This document shows positions 25,030-33,805 of a stretch of 64,000 bases of DNA, piece by piece (positions within the stretch are counted from its first letter, which is position 1; every line of letters starts with the position of its first letter). The stretch is from an uncultured Eubacteriales bacterium (GTDB lineage Bacteria > Bacillota > Clostridia > Oscillospirales > UBA644). Made by a program: the position numbers and the translations under genes. The DNA lies in assembly GCA_934454405.1 (NCBI GenBank), contig CAKSFN010000003.1, positions 1 to 64,000 on the forward strand, given 5' to 3'. The notes below the pieces were generated by a model. The model did not search any database. It was not told the origin of the DNA and saw only the letters and a program-made list of their open reading frames with translations.

Positions 25030-25595
25030 TATCTGTTCTTTTCAATAACCGCAAAGACGGGCGGACAGCCCTTTCTGTTGGCAAATTGCGTGATTGCAAC
25101 GGTGAACTCTTTCTGGTCAAGCGTTTCGAGAAAGGCGAGAACGCCGTCTCGTTCCTCAAAGCCCGAAAGTCCGCCGTAATATATGCAGACAAGGACAAAT
25201 CCGTCGTCCGTCAGCATTTCCGTTGCGGCTTTTATCGCTTTTATACTTGTTTGCATCGAGGTTCTTATCGCGTGGTCGCTTCCCGGCAGCCAGCCGAGAT
25301 TGAAAACTGCGCATTTTGCCCTGTCCGCGTAGTTTTTGATGTTTTCGTGCGAATCGCAGGCGAAAATGACCCTGTCCGAAAAACCGTGTTCGGCGATGAG
25401 CTTTTCGGCTTCGTCCGTCGCCGCTTTCTGTATGTCTATCGCGATAACTCTGCCGCTTTCTCCGACAAGCGACGCAAGCAGCAGCGTATCCCTGCCTTTG
25501 CCGGCGGTCGCGTCTATGACGGTATCGCCTTTGCCGACATTCTCTTTCAGATATTCGTGCGCAAGTTTAAGCGCGTTTTTGTCGTAAAACGTCAT
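25029..25595 (-). CDS. mnmM: tRNA mnm5(s2)U34 methyltransferase MnmM (YtqB-like)
   Basis: Class I SAM methyltransferase of the PF06962 family; B. subtilis YtqB, now MnmM, makes the final methylation of nm5(s2)U34 in tRNA. The SAM motif is VIDATAGKGRDTLLLA, and the family-specific segment FNLGWLPGSDHAI follows. The last part carries LVCIYYGG. The start at 25595 overlaps the tldE stop (ATGA); an upstream ATG at 25643 would overlap tldE by far more. At 188 residues it is the usual size. It is the last gene of the minus-strand operon. Confidence 0.88.
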   Translation of the reverse strand: MTFYDKNALKLAHEYLKENVGKGDTVIDATAGKGRDTLLLASLVGESGRVIAIDIQKAATDEAEKLIAEHGFSDRVIFACDSHENIKNYADRAKCAVFNLGWLPGSDHAIRTSMQTSIKAIKAATEMLTDDGFVLVCIYYGGLSGFEERDGVLAFLETLDQKEFTVAITQFANRKGCPPVFAVIEKNR

Positions 25596-26890
25596 TTTCC
25601 CGAGACCGTGACTCCGCCGAAATCGACCCACGGAAGTATGCACGAGCCGTCATTTATGCGTTCGGAGGAAATCGCTTTGACATTCATCAGCATCTCAGTC
25701 AGATTGCCGGAAAACATCGTTTCGCTTACCGCGCCGACGATCTGCCCGTTCTCGATAAGAAAACTGTTTTTCGCCACGCCCGTCACGTCTCCGTTCACAC
25801 CCGGGGAGCCTGCGCTGAAACGGTTCATAAGAAGTCCCTTTTTCGTGCTTTTTATGATCTCCGAAAGGGGAGTGTCGCCGCCGTTCATTATATAACAGCC
25901 GCCGTCGCTGTCGCTTCTTTTAAGCCCCGTCCTTGCCGCGCCGTAACGCGAAACGACAAAGTTTTTCAGTTCCCCGTTTTCTATAAGCGGCATATTTTTC
26001 GCAAGATAACCGTCCGCGGTCGCTCTGTAACCGTCAACAAGCTCTTCCGAGAGAGGAGCGGAAAAGACGGTGACGCTTTCCGCCGCGATCCGTTTGCCGA
26101 GCTTGTCCAGATACGGCGACGTTTTGTTTATAAGCACCTGATCGGAAAGGAAGTTTCCCTCGATTATGCCGAGCATTTCGGCAAGGCATTGCGGCGTGAC
26201 GATAACATCGCCCGTAAATTTGCCGTCCACGGTTATCGTGTCCGTCTGTTCTTCCGTTTCTTTCAGCAGTTCCTCCGTCATTCCGAGCGTCATAAACGGT
26301 CTGTCAAGGTCCTTTGTGATAACCCCCGAATAATTGAACGCCGAGGTTTTTTCGCCGTCAACCGCCATATACATCGGGCTGAACGTGTAATAACCGTATT
26401 TCTCGGTTATGTTCACGCCGTTCGTGTTTTTGTAGTTTCTTTCAACGGAAACGTGATCGGCGGTTATCGAGTCAAAGGATATTTTCGGATATTTCTTTTT
26501 TGTTTCCTCCAAAAACTCCGCAAGGCGGTCGTAAAGCTTTTCCGTGTCCTTTTCCGTCGCGCCGTAAACAAAAGTTTCGTTACAAGGAACATCGGAAATT
26601 CCGTTTGCGTCGTCTTCGTGCGCGCTTTGCGCCGATTCGAGAGCGTCGGAAACGATTTTTTTCAACGCGTCCGGCGAAGAAACGTCGTTTGTCGCCACAA
26701 CGCCCTTTTTGCCGTCTTTGATGACCTTTACATTCGCCGAAACGTTTTCGTTGGTTCGTATCATGCTGACTTTGCCGGATTCGTAATAAACTTCCGTCGT
26801 TTGCGTTTTTGTAACGCAGACTTCTCCGCAGTCGGCGTCGGAGGTCTTTATTTCTTCGATAAGAAACTTTGCCTTATCATTTTCTATCAT
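25592..26890 (-). CDS. TldE/PmbA family metalloprotease subunit
   Basis: Partner of TldD in the TldD/TldE protease complex, which degrades unfolded peptides and matures some ribosomal peptides. At 432 residues it has the two-domain layout, with no zinc motif of its own as usual for TldE. The C-terminal part carries GSPGVNGDVTGVAKNSFLIENG, which is typical. It lies 13 nt downstream of tldD. Confidence 0.93.
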   Translation of the reverse strand: MIENDKAKFLIEEIKTSDADCGEVCVTKTQTTEVYYESGKVSMIRTNENVSANVKVIKDGKKGVVATNDVSSPDALKKIVSDALESAQSAHEDDANGISDVPCNETFVYGATEKDTEKLYDRLAEFLEETKKKYPKISFDSITADHVSVERNYKNTNGVNITEKYGYYTFSPMYMAVDGEKTSAFNYSGVITKDLDRPFMTLGMTEELLKETEEQTDTITVDGKFTGDVIVTPQCLAEMLGIIEGNFLSDQVLINKTSPYLDKLGKRIAAESVTVFSAPLSEELVDGYRATADGYLAKNMPLIENGELKNFVVSRYGAARTGLKRSDSDGGCYIMNGGDTPLSEIIKSTKKGLLMNRFSAGSPGVNGDVTGVAKNSFLIENGQIVGAVSETMFSGNLTEMLMNVKAISSERINDGSCILPWVDFGGVTVSGK

Positions 26891-26903
26891 TGTGTTATCC
26901 TCC

Positions 26904-28295
26904 TTATCTTCCGCCTACGTTGAGTTTGCATTTTATTGCGGGACCGCCCATTGAAACGGGTATGGGCTGCTTTTTGCCGCACATTCCGCAGTTTGTCCAC
27001 GTCAGGTCGTCTGATACCATGGTAACGGTTTTCAGCATTTCAAACGCCACGCCCGATATTGTTGTGGATTTTATGGCTCTGCCGAGCTTTCCGTTTTTGA
27101 TCTCGTAGCCCATATCCACGCCGAACATAAACTCACCCGTGGAGTCCGCCTGACCGTTGCCCGTTCTCGTCAGATAGTAGCCGTCCTTTACGGACGCTAT
27201 CATTTCTTCGAGCTTCGACTCTCCCGGCAGCACGAACGTGTTTCTCATTCTTATAAGAGGTTCGTCGGGAAACGAGAACGCCCTTGCGTTGCCCGTCGGT
27301 TCAACCCCGAATTTCTCCGCGGATTCCCTGTTGTGCATATAATTGCGAAGCACGCCGTTTTCGATAAGCTTCACGTCTTTCGCTTCAACGCCCTCGTCGT
27401 CCGCGTAAACGGGCACGGGCAGCGTTTTGCCGAACGCCGTATGCGCGAAGTCCGTCATATTTATAAGCTCCGACGCGACCTGCTTGTTCAGCAGATGCGC
27501 CGCGACCGAGCCGGACTGAACAAAATCCGCTTCAACAGTATGTCCGACCGCCTCGTGCGCCAGCATTCCCGCAAGATCGGGGTGCAGAACGCAGTCTTTT
27601 ATCCCTGCGTCCGCGTAAACGCCCTCGCACTTTTTCATCAGCTCTTCATAGAGAGCGTCGATCTTTCCGTAATACTCCGCAGGGGAGGAAAAAACCTCAT
27701 CAAAACAGCCCAAATCGCCTATCGGTTCAAGCATTTCCTGCATATTGCCGTCGTTGTCCTCCGCCGTCATCAAAACGTAAAAAGACGATCTCGGCGTGAA
27801 CGAGTGCGCGGCGACGCCGTCGGAGGTGAACAGTGCTTTTTCCATATTCAGCCCCGACGCGATAACCGAACGGGAGACAAGTTTTTTGTATGTTTTTGCT
27901 ATATATGCGTCGGCTTCCGCGCAAAACTCTATCATCTCTTTTTGCGTTGAGCGGTCGTCTTCGGGGTGTCTGTTTTTCTCGTTTATCGCGGGAATTTTGC
28001 AAAACTGCGGTTTTGTCGGGCGCTGTCTTGAATAAAGAAGCTCGGCGTTTTTCGCCGCCTCTTTCAGCACAAATTTTACGCCGTCCCCGTCCGTGTTCGG
28101 GCAGGACGCAAAGCCGTAAGCTCCGCTTTTGTATATCCGCGCGTTGACGCCGCAGCCGTCCGCCGCCGAATTTGAGGTCAGCCTTCCGTCAAGAAACCCG
28201 ACTTTTTTTGTCGTATTCCGCTGAAAGCGTATCTCCGTGTTCACTCCCGTCGGAAAGGAAACGACCTCTTTTTTGAGTTTTTCCGTATCAAACAT
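26904..28295 (-). CDS. tldD: TldD family zinc metalloprotease
   Basis: Catalytic subunit of the TldD/TldE complex. The zinc site is HEAVGH (in MLAHEAVGHTVEADF), the family's HExxxH motif; a Cys in NCGMCGKKQP near the C terminus is also conserved. It is 463 residues with no signal peptide, so it is cytoplasmic. It lies 2 nt after murD and is followed by tldE. Because the window also has a SCIFF locus, a role in trimming modified peptides is possible, but the two loci are 19 kb apart. Confidence 0.95.
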   Translation of the reverse strand: MFDTEKLKKEVVSFPTGVNTEIRFQRNTTKKVGFLDGRLTSNSAADGCGVNARIYKSGAYGFASCPNTDGDGVKFVLKEAAKNAELLYSRQRPTKPQFCKIPAINEKNRHPEDDRSTQKEMIEFCAEADAYIAKTYKKLVSRSVIASGLNMEKALFTSDGVAAHSFTPRSSFYVLMTAEDNDGNMQEMLEPIGDLGCFDEVFSSPAEYYGKIDALYEELMKKCEGVYADAGIKDCVLHPDLAGMLAHEAVGHTVEADFVQSGSVAAHLLNKQVASELINMTDFAHTAFGKTLPVPVYADDEGVEAKDVKLIENGVLRNYMHNRESAEKFGVEPTGNARAFSFPDEPLIRMRNTFVLPGESKLEEMIASVKDGYYLTRTGNGQADSTGEFMFGVDMGYEIKNGKLGRAIKSTTISGVAFEMLKTVTMVSDDLTWTNCGMCGKKQPIPVSMGGPAIKCKLNVGGR

Positions 28296-28297
28296 TT

Positions 28298-29662
28298 TTA
28301 TTTTGTTCCTTTCAGGACGTATTCTTTGAATTTTGTCCCGCGCTCCTCGAAGTTTTTGAAATACCCGTAGCTTGCCGCCGCGGGGGAGAACAGCACGGAA
28401 CCGCTCTTTGTTATCTCTTTCGCTTTGTCCGCCGCCTCGTAAATGTCAGCGGCTTCAAACAGACCGCATTTCGGGCAAAGCGGCATTATTTCCTTCAACA
28501 CGCGTTTTCCGCTGTCATAAGCGAAAATAACGTTTTCGACCTTGCCGGACGCGATATATTCTTCAAGTTCGCCGTAGGGAATACCTCTGTCCATGCCGCC
28601 GATTATCAGCGTTCGGACGTCTCCTATGCCCTCAACCGCGTTTATCGCCGCTTCGGGTATCGTTGAAATGGAATCGTTGAACCAGCGGACGCCGTTTTGC
28701 GTCGCGAACAGTTCAAGCCGATGTTCAAGTCCTTTAAAGTCTTCCACGGCGTTTATCGCTTCTTCAAGCGGAACGCCCGCAGCGACCGCCGCGGTCAACG
28801 CAACGGAAATGTTATATAAATTATGTTTTCCTATCAAAGCCGTTTTTACTCTTTCGAGAGGAACGGCTTTTCCGCAGACATACATATTTTCATCGTCAAT
28901 TCCGCACCCGTTTTTGTCGCCGGCGAATATGACGCGCTGTTTTGCCCCGTCAAACATCGAAGTGTCTATGTTTTCGCAGGTCGAGTTGACTATAAGAGTA
29001 TCGTTTTCGGTCTGATACTTAAAAATGTTGAATTTCGCGTCCCTGTATTCCTCAAACGAACGGTAGTGGTCGAGATGGTCACTGTAAACATTGAGCAATA
29101 CGGCGATATTCGGCGACGCTTTCACATATTGCAGCTGGTGACAGCTGAGCTCGTATACAACGACCGTGTCGGGCTTTATATTCGTCATATCCGCAAACAC
29201 GGGCACGCCGATATTGCCCACAAGCCGCGTTTTTCTTCCGCATTTTTTCAGAATATGATATATCAGCGAGGACGTTGTGGATTTGCCTTTCGTGCCCGTC
29301 ACTCCGATAACGGTTGCGGGGCAGAAGCGGAGAAACAGGTCGGTCTGCGACGTTATTCTGCTTTCGACTTCCTCGCCGTAATCTTTGAGTATCGGTATTC
29401 CCGGCGATTTCATTATTATATCGTAACCGCCGAGATCGTCCATATAATGCTCTCCGAAAACCGTGTCGCATTCGAACGGCTCGAAGGAAACGCAGCCGCA
29501 CGGCGAAACGGACGTCAGTTTTTGCTCCTTCGCGTCCGCGACGGTTATTTTTGCCGACGGAACTTTATTTTTCAAAAATTCGTAAGTCGTTCTGCCCTCT
29601 CTGCCGAAACCGAGAATGAGAACTTTTCTGTCTTTGAAAAAATTTATCAGTTCTTTTTCCAT
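28298..29662 (-). CDS. murD: UDP-N-acetylmuramoylalanine-glutamate ligase (MurD or MurD2)
   Basis: Mur ligase that adds glutamate to UDP-MurNAc-L-Ala, in the cytoplasm. The ATP loop is GVTGTKGKSTTS, and the central domain carries VVYELSCHQLQY and LLNVYSDHLDHY; the C-terminal domain has WFNDSISTIPEA. It is 454 residues. Its start overlaps the end of the MurL gene by 16 nt. In organisms with MurL the partner ligase, MurD2, adds L-glutamate, which MurL then epimerises. By context this enzyme may be a MurD2; specificity cannot be read from sequence by eye. Confidence 0.93.
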   Translation of the reverse strand: MEKELINFFKDRKVLILGFGREGRTTYEFLKNKVPSAKITVADAKEQKLTSVSPCGCVSFEPFECDTVFGEHYMDDLGGYDIIMKSPGIPILKDYGEEVESRITSQTDLFLRFCPATVIGVTGTKGKSTTSSLIYHILKKCGRKTRLVGNIGVPVFADMTNIKPDTVVVYELSCHQLQYVKASPNIAVLLNVYSDHLDHYRSFEEYRDAKFNIFKYQTENDTLIVNSTCENIDTSMFDGAKQRVIFAGDKNGCGIDDENMYVCGKAVPLERVKTALIGKHNLYNISVALTAAVAAGVPLEEAINAVEDFKGLEHRLELFATQNGVRWFNDSISTIPEAAINAVEGIGDVRTLIIGGMDRGIPYGELEEYIASGKVENVIFAYDSGKRVLKEIMPLCPKCGLFEAADIYEAADKAKEITKSGSVLFSPAAASYGYFKNFEERGTKFKEYVLKGTK

Positions 29663-30996
29663 TTCAATTCTTCTTTCAGTTCGTCCGGAACATTGTTGTT
29701 TGTGTCAAAAAACTCGTCAACGGGCGTGAAATCAAAGTTTTTGCCGTAGTATTTTTTTCTGTATTCTTCAAGCAGCAGGGGAAGGCGCCCCTTTCGCTTT
29801 TCGAGCGTTTTCGTCAGCGCCGTGTTTATCTCCTCCCGCGTTCCGATACATTCAAACGGCTTGTCGAACTGCTCGCTGACAAGTCCGTCAAAGTATTTGA
29901 GCATCTTTTCGTCGTCCAAAAGGTCATGTCCGAATATCTCTTTGAGCTTTTCGTTCGCGACAAACGGTGAAAGCATTATATATACGAACAGGCACTTTGA
30001 ACATTCGCCGCACCAGACGTTGTTTTTGCTTCCGAGGTTGCAGCTCCTGAAAACGGGCAGATACTGCGGATAACCGACAAACAGTTTGATGATGTTCCAT
30101 TCGTTGAGCGGACGCAGAAGGCTGAAATATTCAACCTCGCCGCAAACCCTGTCCCCGACAAGCGCGCGGAAGTCGTTTTCAAATTCAATGCTCTTTGAAT
30201 ACTGATGATTGACCGTTGTGCCCTTGACGTAAACGTCGTTTGCGCTGCTCTCATTTGAAAGAACTATATATTTTTTTTGCTCCGCGACGGCGCAGAAAAG
30301 AGCGGAAAACGCCACTATCGCCGAAAACGGCGTATGACCGTTCAGAAATCCCCGTGAGTTTAACTCAACTATTTTCATATCAAGCCGCCTTTGGGGCGCA
30401 ACGGTATCCTTTTCCGAATATCCCGCCACGCGCGCCGTTTCGACCGCCGAGCCGAGCGAATTTATCATAAAAACCTTGTTTTCCGCTTTGTGCGCGCGCA
30501 GAAGCTCCATCGTCACAACGGAGTCCTTGCCGCCGCCGACGGGAATAAGATTGCCCGAAAAAGTTCCCGACAAAGGCGTTTTTTCAAACGGATCGCCGCG
30601 GCTTTCCACGGTCATAAAGGTCTCTTCGTCGGTCGTTATCCCGTTTCTGTAAAAAAACTCTCCGAGCCCGTTGAAAAACAGCTTTTTGAACCAGCGTGTT
30701 TCCCCGTCCGTCAGCTTTCCGCATTCGATAACGACTTTCGGCGGACAGGCGGCTTTCCAATAACTGACAAGCTCCACGCAGCCGAGCAAAAAAAGAATTC
30801 TTTTCAGCGTTTCGGCGTTTTTGCCGTTTTCGATTTCTTCTTTTTGATAAGGGAACACCCAGCTCGGACGGAACACGATATCGTCGCCGAGCGCAAACTC
30901 GTATGTAACTTTCAGGCGTCCGCCGTCGCCGTCAAGCGTGAACGCCCTGTATGCGAACGTCGGATATTTTTTTCGAAGCTCTTCAATTGTGAACAT
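29647..30996 (-). CDS. murL: MurL-like UDP-MurNAc-L-Ala-L-Glu epimerase
   Basis: A 449-residue protein matching the MurL family. In Xanthomonas MurL inverts the terminal L-Glu of UDP-MurNAc-L-Ala-L-Glu to D-Glu, using ATP, and replaces glutamate racemase. A GGGKDSVVTME segment resembles a PP-loop nucleotide site. Further features are LSNESSAND, the HQYSKSIEFE segment and a Cys-rich WCGECSKCLF motif. The start at 30996 is chosen (GAGGTG upstream) over a GTG three codons earlier. Translation overlaps the downstream mur ligase, which supports a role in murein synthesis. Confidence 0.82.
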   Translation of the reverse strand: MFTIEELRKKYPTFAYRAFTLDGDGGRLKVTYEFALGDDIVFRPSWVFPYQKEEIENGKNAETLKRILFLLGCVELVSYWKAACPPKVVIECGKLTDGETRWFKKLFFNGLGEFFYRNGITTDEETFMTVESRGDPFEKTPLSGTFSGNLIPVGGGKDSVVTMELLRAHKAENKVFMINSLGSAVETARVAGYSEKDTVAPQRRLDMKIVELNSRGFLNGHTPFSAIVAFSALFCAVAEQKKYIVLSNESSANDVYVKGTTVNHQYSKSIEFENDFRALVGDRVCGEVEYFSLLRPLNEWNIIKLFVGYPQYLPVFRSCNLGSKNNVWCGECSKCLFVYIMLSPFVANEKLKEIFGHDLLDDEKMLKYFDGLVSEQFDKPFECIGTREEINTALTKTLEKRKGRLPLLLEEYRKKYYGKNFDFTPVDEFFDTNNNVPDELKEELKWKKN

Positions 30997-31018
30997 TCGC
31001 GACACCTCTGCCGAATTT

Positions 31019-31765
31019 TTATACTTTTGTTACGGGATAGAGAATTTTGAGCTGATTTACCTTGCTTCTGAACGCCTTTTGACGTTTTTCCTGCAAAAGA
31101 TGCTCTTTGATGTTGTCTTTCAATGTGTCGAAATCGGGCGTGGAAGCCGTGCCTTTCGAGTTGAGCTTTATCAAGTGATAGCCGAACTGCGTTTTTACGG
31201 GTTCGGAAATCTGACCGGGCTCCATGCCGAACGCCGCAGCTTCAAATTCGGGCACCATCTGACCCCTGCCGAAATCGCCGAGGTTGCCGCCCTCTTCCTT
31301 CGAGGGGCAGGTGCTGTATTTTTTCGCTGCTTCCTCAAACGTGATCGCGCCGCTTTCTATTTCTTCTTTGATCTTCTTTATCCCGTCTTCGTCCGCAACG
31401 AGGATGTGGCTTGCGTTGACGGTCTCTCCGCCGCCGAGCCGGTCTTTGTTCTCATCGTAAAAAGCCTTCGCCTCCGCGTCCGTGACCGTGATGTCCGCAA
31501 ACGCTTTGTTCATCGCGTAGCTCACAAGCATTTCCTCTTTAACGCGCTGAAGCTCCGCCTTGAATTCGGGGCTGAACTCATAAAGGTTTTTTCTTGCGTC
31601 CAGCAGAAAAAGCTTCCGGCTGATAAGCTCGTCAAGTATGGTTTCTCTGCCTCTTTCGTCGCTGAAATCCCTGCCGCTCTGACGGAGCGCAAGCAGCGTC
31701 GCGTCAAATTCCGCCTGCGTGATCCTTTCCGTGCCCACGGTCGCTATAACTCTTGATTCGTCCAT
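31019..31765 (-). CDS. Parvulin-type peptidylprolyl isomerase, cytoplasmic
   Basis: A 248-residue protein with an N-terminal SurA/trigger-like helical region and a PpiC domain at about 117-215 (ASHILV, then CPSKEEGGNLGDFGRGQMVPEFE, SEPVKTQFGYHLIKL). Unlike PrsA it has no signal peptide or lipobox, so it should work in the cytoplasm as a foldase. It is the first gene of the murL-murD-tldD-tldE-mnmM operon, with GGAGAAA before the ATG and a consensus promoter upstream. Confidence 0.92.
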   Translation of the reverse strand: MDESRVIATVGTERITQAEFDATLLALRQSGRDFSDERGRETILDELISRKLFLLDARKNLYEFSPEFKAELQRVKEEMLVSYAMNKAFADITVTDAEAKAFYDENKDRLGGGETVNASHILVADEDGIKKIKEEIESGAITFEEAAKKYSTCPSKEEGGNLGDFGRGQMVPEFEAAAFGMEPGQISEPVKTQFGYHLIKLNSKGTASTPDFDTLKDNIKEHLLQEKRQKAFRSKVNQLKILYPVTKV

Positions 31766-31804
31766 AATTTTGTTTCTCCGTTTAACATTAAATTTGTATT
31801 TTAC

Positions 31805-31833
31805 AGTATAACATATATTGCGCGTAATGTCAA
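31805..31833 (-). promoter_or_regulatory. Promoter of the parvulin-murL-murD operon
   Basis: Minus-strand TTGACA (31828-31833), 17 bp, TATACT (31805-31810). Its -35 box lies 23 bp from the -35 box of the divergent recA promoter, so the two face away from one compact control region. Confidence 0.85.
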
Positions 31834-31856
31834 ATAAAAAATGTCGCGAAAACGTA

Positions 31857-31885
31857 TTGACAAATATTACAAATTGTGATATTAT
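31857..31885 (+). promoter_or_regulatory. recA promoter P1
   Basis: TTGACA (31857-31862), 17 bp, TATTAT (31880-31885) with a TGA extension. No Firmicutes-type LexA box (CGAAC-N4-GTTCG) is visible near it. Confidence 0.75.
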
Positions 31886-31936
31886 ATTCCATATACGGTG
31901 ATAATGTATCGCAAAATCAAATTTTTGCGGAAGCTA

Positions 31937-31965
31937 TTGCATTTTTACCTGTTTTAGTATATAAT
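31937..31965 (+). promoter_or_regulatory. recA promoter P2
   Basis: TTGCAT (31937-31942), 17 bp, TATAAT (31960-31965), 80 bp downstream of P1 and about 40 nt before the recA start. Confidence 0.6.
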
Positions 31966-32013
31966 ATTATAAATACTTGTGACGGGATCTTTCCGTCGGA
32001 AAGGCTGAAAAAA

Positions 32014-33165
32014 ATGGCAGAAAAAAAAGGCGCCGCGCAGAACGGTGTTGTAAATGACAAAAAGAAGGCTCTCGCAGAGGCAATGTCTCAAATAGAAAAG
32101 GCTTACGGCGCCGGCTCGGTCATGGTTCTCGGGCAGAATACGAATATGAACGTGGACGCGGTTCCGACGGGCTCTTTTTCGCTTGATCTGGCGCTCGGCA
32201 TCGGCGGCGTTCCGAAGGGAAGAATAGTTGAAATATACGGTCCCGAAAGCTCGGGCAAGACCACGGTCGCTTTACATATCGTCGCGGAGGCGCAAAAGCA
32301 GGGCGGCACGGCGGCTTTCATCGACGCGGAGCACGCTCTTGACCCGATATACGCAAGAAATCTCGGCGTTGACATAGATTCGCTGCTCGTTTCCCAGCCG
32401 GACAACGGCGAGCAGGCGCTTGAGATAGCGGAAACTCTCGTGCGCTCCGGCGCAATCGACGTGCTTGTTGTGGACAGCGTTGCGGCGCTCGTTCCCAAGC
32501 AGGAGATAGAGGACGGCATGGGCGACAGCCATGTCGGTCTGCACGCAAGACTTATGTCGCAGGCGCTGCGAAAGCTTGCCGGCGTTATTTCGAGAACAAA
32601 CTGCGTCGCGATTTTCATAAACCAGCTGCGCGAGAAGGTCGGCGTGATTTACGGCAACCCCGAGGTTACGACCGGCGGCAGAGCGCTTAAATTCTATTCG
32701 TCCGTCCGTATGGAGGTCAAGAGGATCGAAACTCTCAAAAACGGCACGGAGGCGATAGGCGCGCGCACAAGGGTCAAGGTTGTTAAAAACAAGGTCGCGC
32801 CCCCGTTCAAAGAGGCGGAATTCGATATAATGTACGGCAAGGGTATCTCCAAAACGGGAGAACTTATCGACGCGGCGGTGAAGCTCGACATCGTGGAAAA
32901 ATCAGGCGCGTGGTACGCGTACTGCGGCGAAAAGATAGGTCAGGGCAGGGATAAGGCGAAGGACTTCCTCGCGCAAAACCCCGAAGTGGCGGAGGAAATA
33001 GAGGAAAAGATCAAGGCGGCGCTGAAAGACGCGGCGGAAAAGAAGGCCGCCCCGAAGCCGACCGTTCCCGTTGAAAAAAATCCGGCACCCGCTGCCGCCG
33101 CCCCGACAAGACGCGTGACTCTCAGCGCGACGGCGGACGATTTTGAGGACGACGAAGATATATAA
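32014..33165 (+). CDS. recA: Recombinase RecA
   Basis: Forms nucleoprotein filaments for homologous recombination and DNA repair. Walker A is GPESSGKTTV and Walker B is VLVVDSVAAL; the L1/L2 DNA loops (EIEDGMGDSHVG, INQLREKVGVIYGNPEVTTGG) and the C-terminal domain are complete. The tail is acidic and Pro/Ala-rich. The start at 32014 gives MAEKKGAAQ, with AAAGG nine nt upstream; an in-frame ATG at 31876 falls inside the promoter. It heads recA-recX-rimO-pgsA-cysE-cysS. Confidence 0.98.
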   Translation: MAEKKGAAQNGVVNDKKKALAEAMSQIEKAYGAGSVMVLGQNTNMNVDAVPTGSFSLDLALGIGGVPKGRIVEIYGPESSGKTTVALHIVAEAQKQGGTAAFIDAEHALDPIYARNLGVDIDSLLVSQPDNGEQALEIAETLVRSGAIDVLVVDSVAALVPKQEIEDGMGDSHVGLHARLMSQALRKLAGVISRTNCVAIFINQLREKVGVIYGNPEVTTGGRALKFYSSVRMEVKRIETLKNGTEAIGARTRVKVVKNKVAPPFKEAEFDIMYGKGISKTGELIDAAVKLDIVEKSGAWYAYCGEKIGQGRDKAKDFLAQNPEVAEEIEEKIKAALKDAAEKKAAPKPTVPVEKNPAPAAAAPTRRVTLSATADDFEDDEDI

Positions 33166-33178
33166 ATAAAATGCCGAT

Positions 33179-33805
33179 ATGAAAAAAATAACCGATATAA
33201 AAGAGGCGGAGAAAAGCTCCCGTTTCAATGTTTTTACGGAGGAGGGCTTCGCGTTTTCGCTTAGCGCGAGGGGTATTTTCGACTGCGGAATCTCCGTCGG
33301 AGCGGTCTTTTCGGAGGAGGAGTTCGAAGAAATACTTCGCCGTGTCGAGGACGAAAAGGCTTTTTCCGCGGCGACGCGTTTTCTCGGCTATCGTGATTAT
33401 TCCGAAAAGGAGCTGCTGCGGCGGCTTGCGCGCGCGGGGTATAACGGCGCGAAGGCGGTTGAAAAGCTTGTCGAGCTCGGCTATGTCAACGACGAAAGAT
33501 ATGCCCGGGATTTTATCGAAAAAAACATCGGAAAATACGGCAGAATACGCATCGAAAAAGAACTTTTGAGCCGCGGCGTGAGCAGGGAGACCGCCGAAAA
33601 ACTGCTTGAAGAAGCTTTTTCGGAGCCTAATTCCTCCGCGTTCGACGCGCTTTGCAAAAAGCTGAAAATGAAGGCTTTTGCGGATATAAAGGAAAAAAAC
33701 AGGGCGTACGCTTTTCTTGCGCGCAGAGGCTTTTGCGGCGATGAAGCGGCGGCGGCTCTGGATAAATACGAAAAGACGGTTACGGGAGAAGATTTTTCTG
33801 GATGA
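33179..33805 (+). CDS. recX: Regulatory protein RecX
   Basis: RecX modulates RecA filaments. The 208-residue protein has the tandem three-helix repeats of the family: RFLGYRDYSEKELLRRLARAG, LGYVNDERYARDFIEKN and RIRIEKELLSRGVS. It lies 13 nt after recA. It has no good Shine-Dalgarno sequence, which suggests coupling to recA translation. The stop overlaps rimO (ATGA). Confidence 0.92.
   Translation: MKKITDIKEAEKSSRFNVFTEEGFAFSLSARGIFDCGISVGAVFSEEEFEEILRRVEDEKAFSAATRFLGYRDYSEKELLRRLARAGYNGAKAVEKLVELGYVNDERYARDFIEKNIGKYGRIRIEKELLSRGVSRETAEKLLEEAFSEPNSSAFDALCKKLKMKAFADIKEKNRAYAFLARRGFCGDEAAAALDKYEKTVTGEDFSG

Noticed and set aside
33171..33182. A three-codon minigene (ATG CCG ATA TGA) overlapping the recX start
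   Set aside because: Too short to judge; probably accidental, though recX does lack a good ribosome-binding site.
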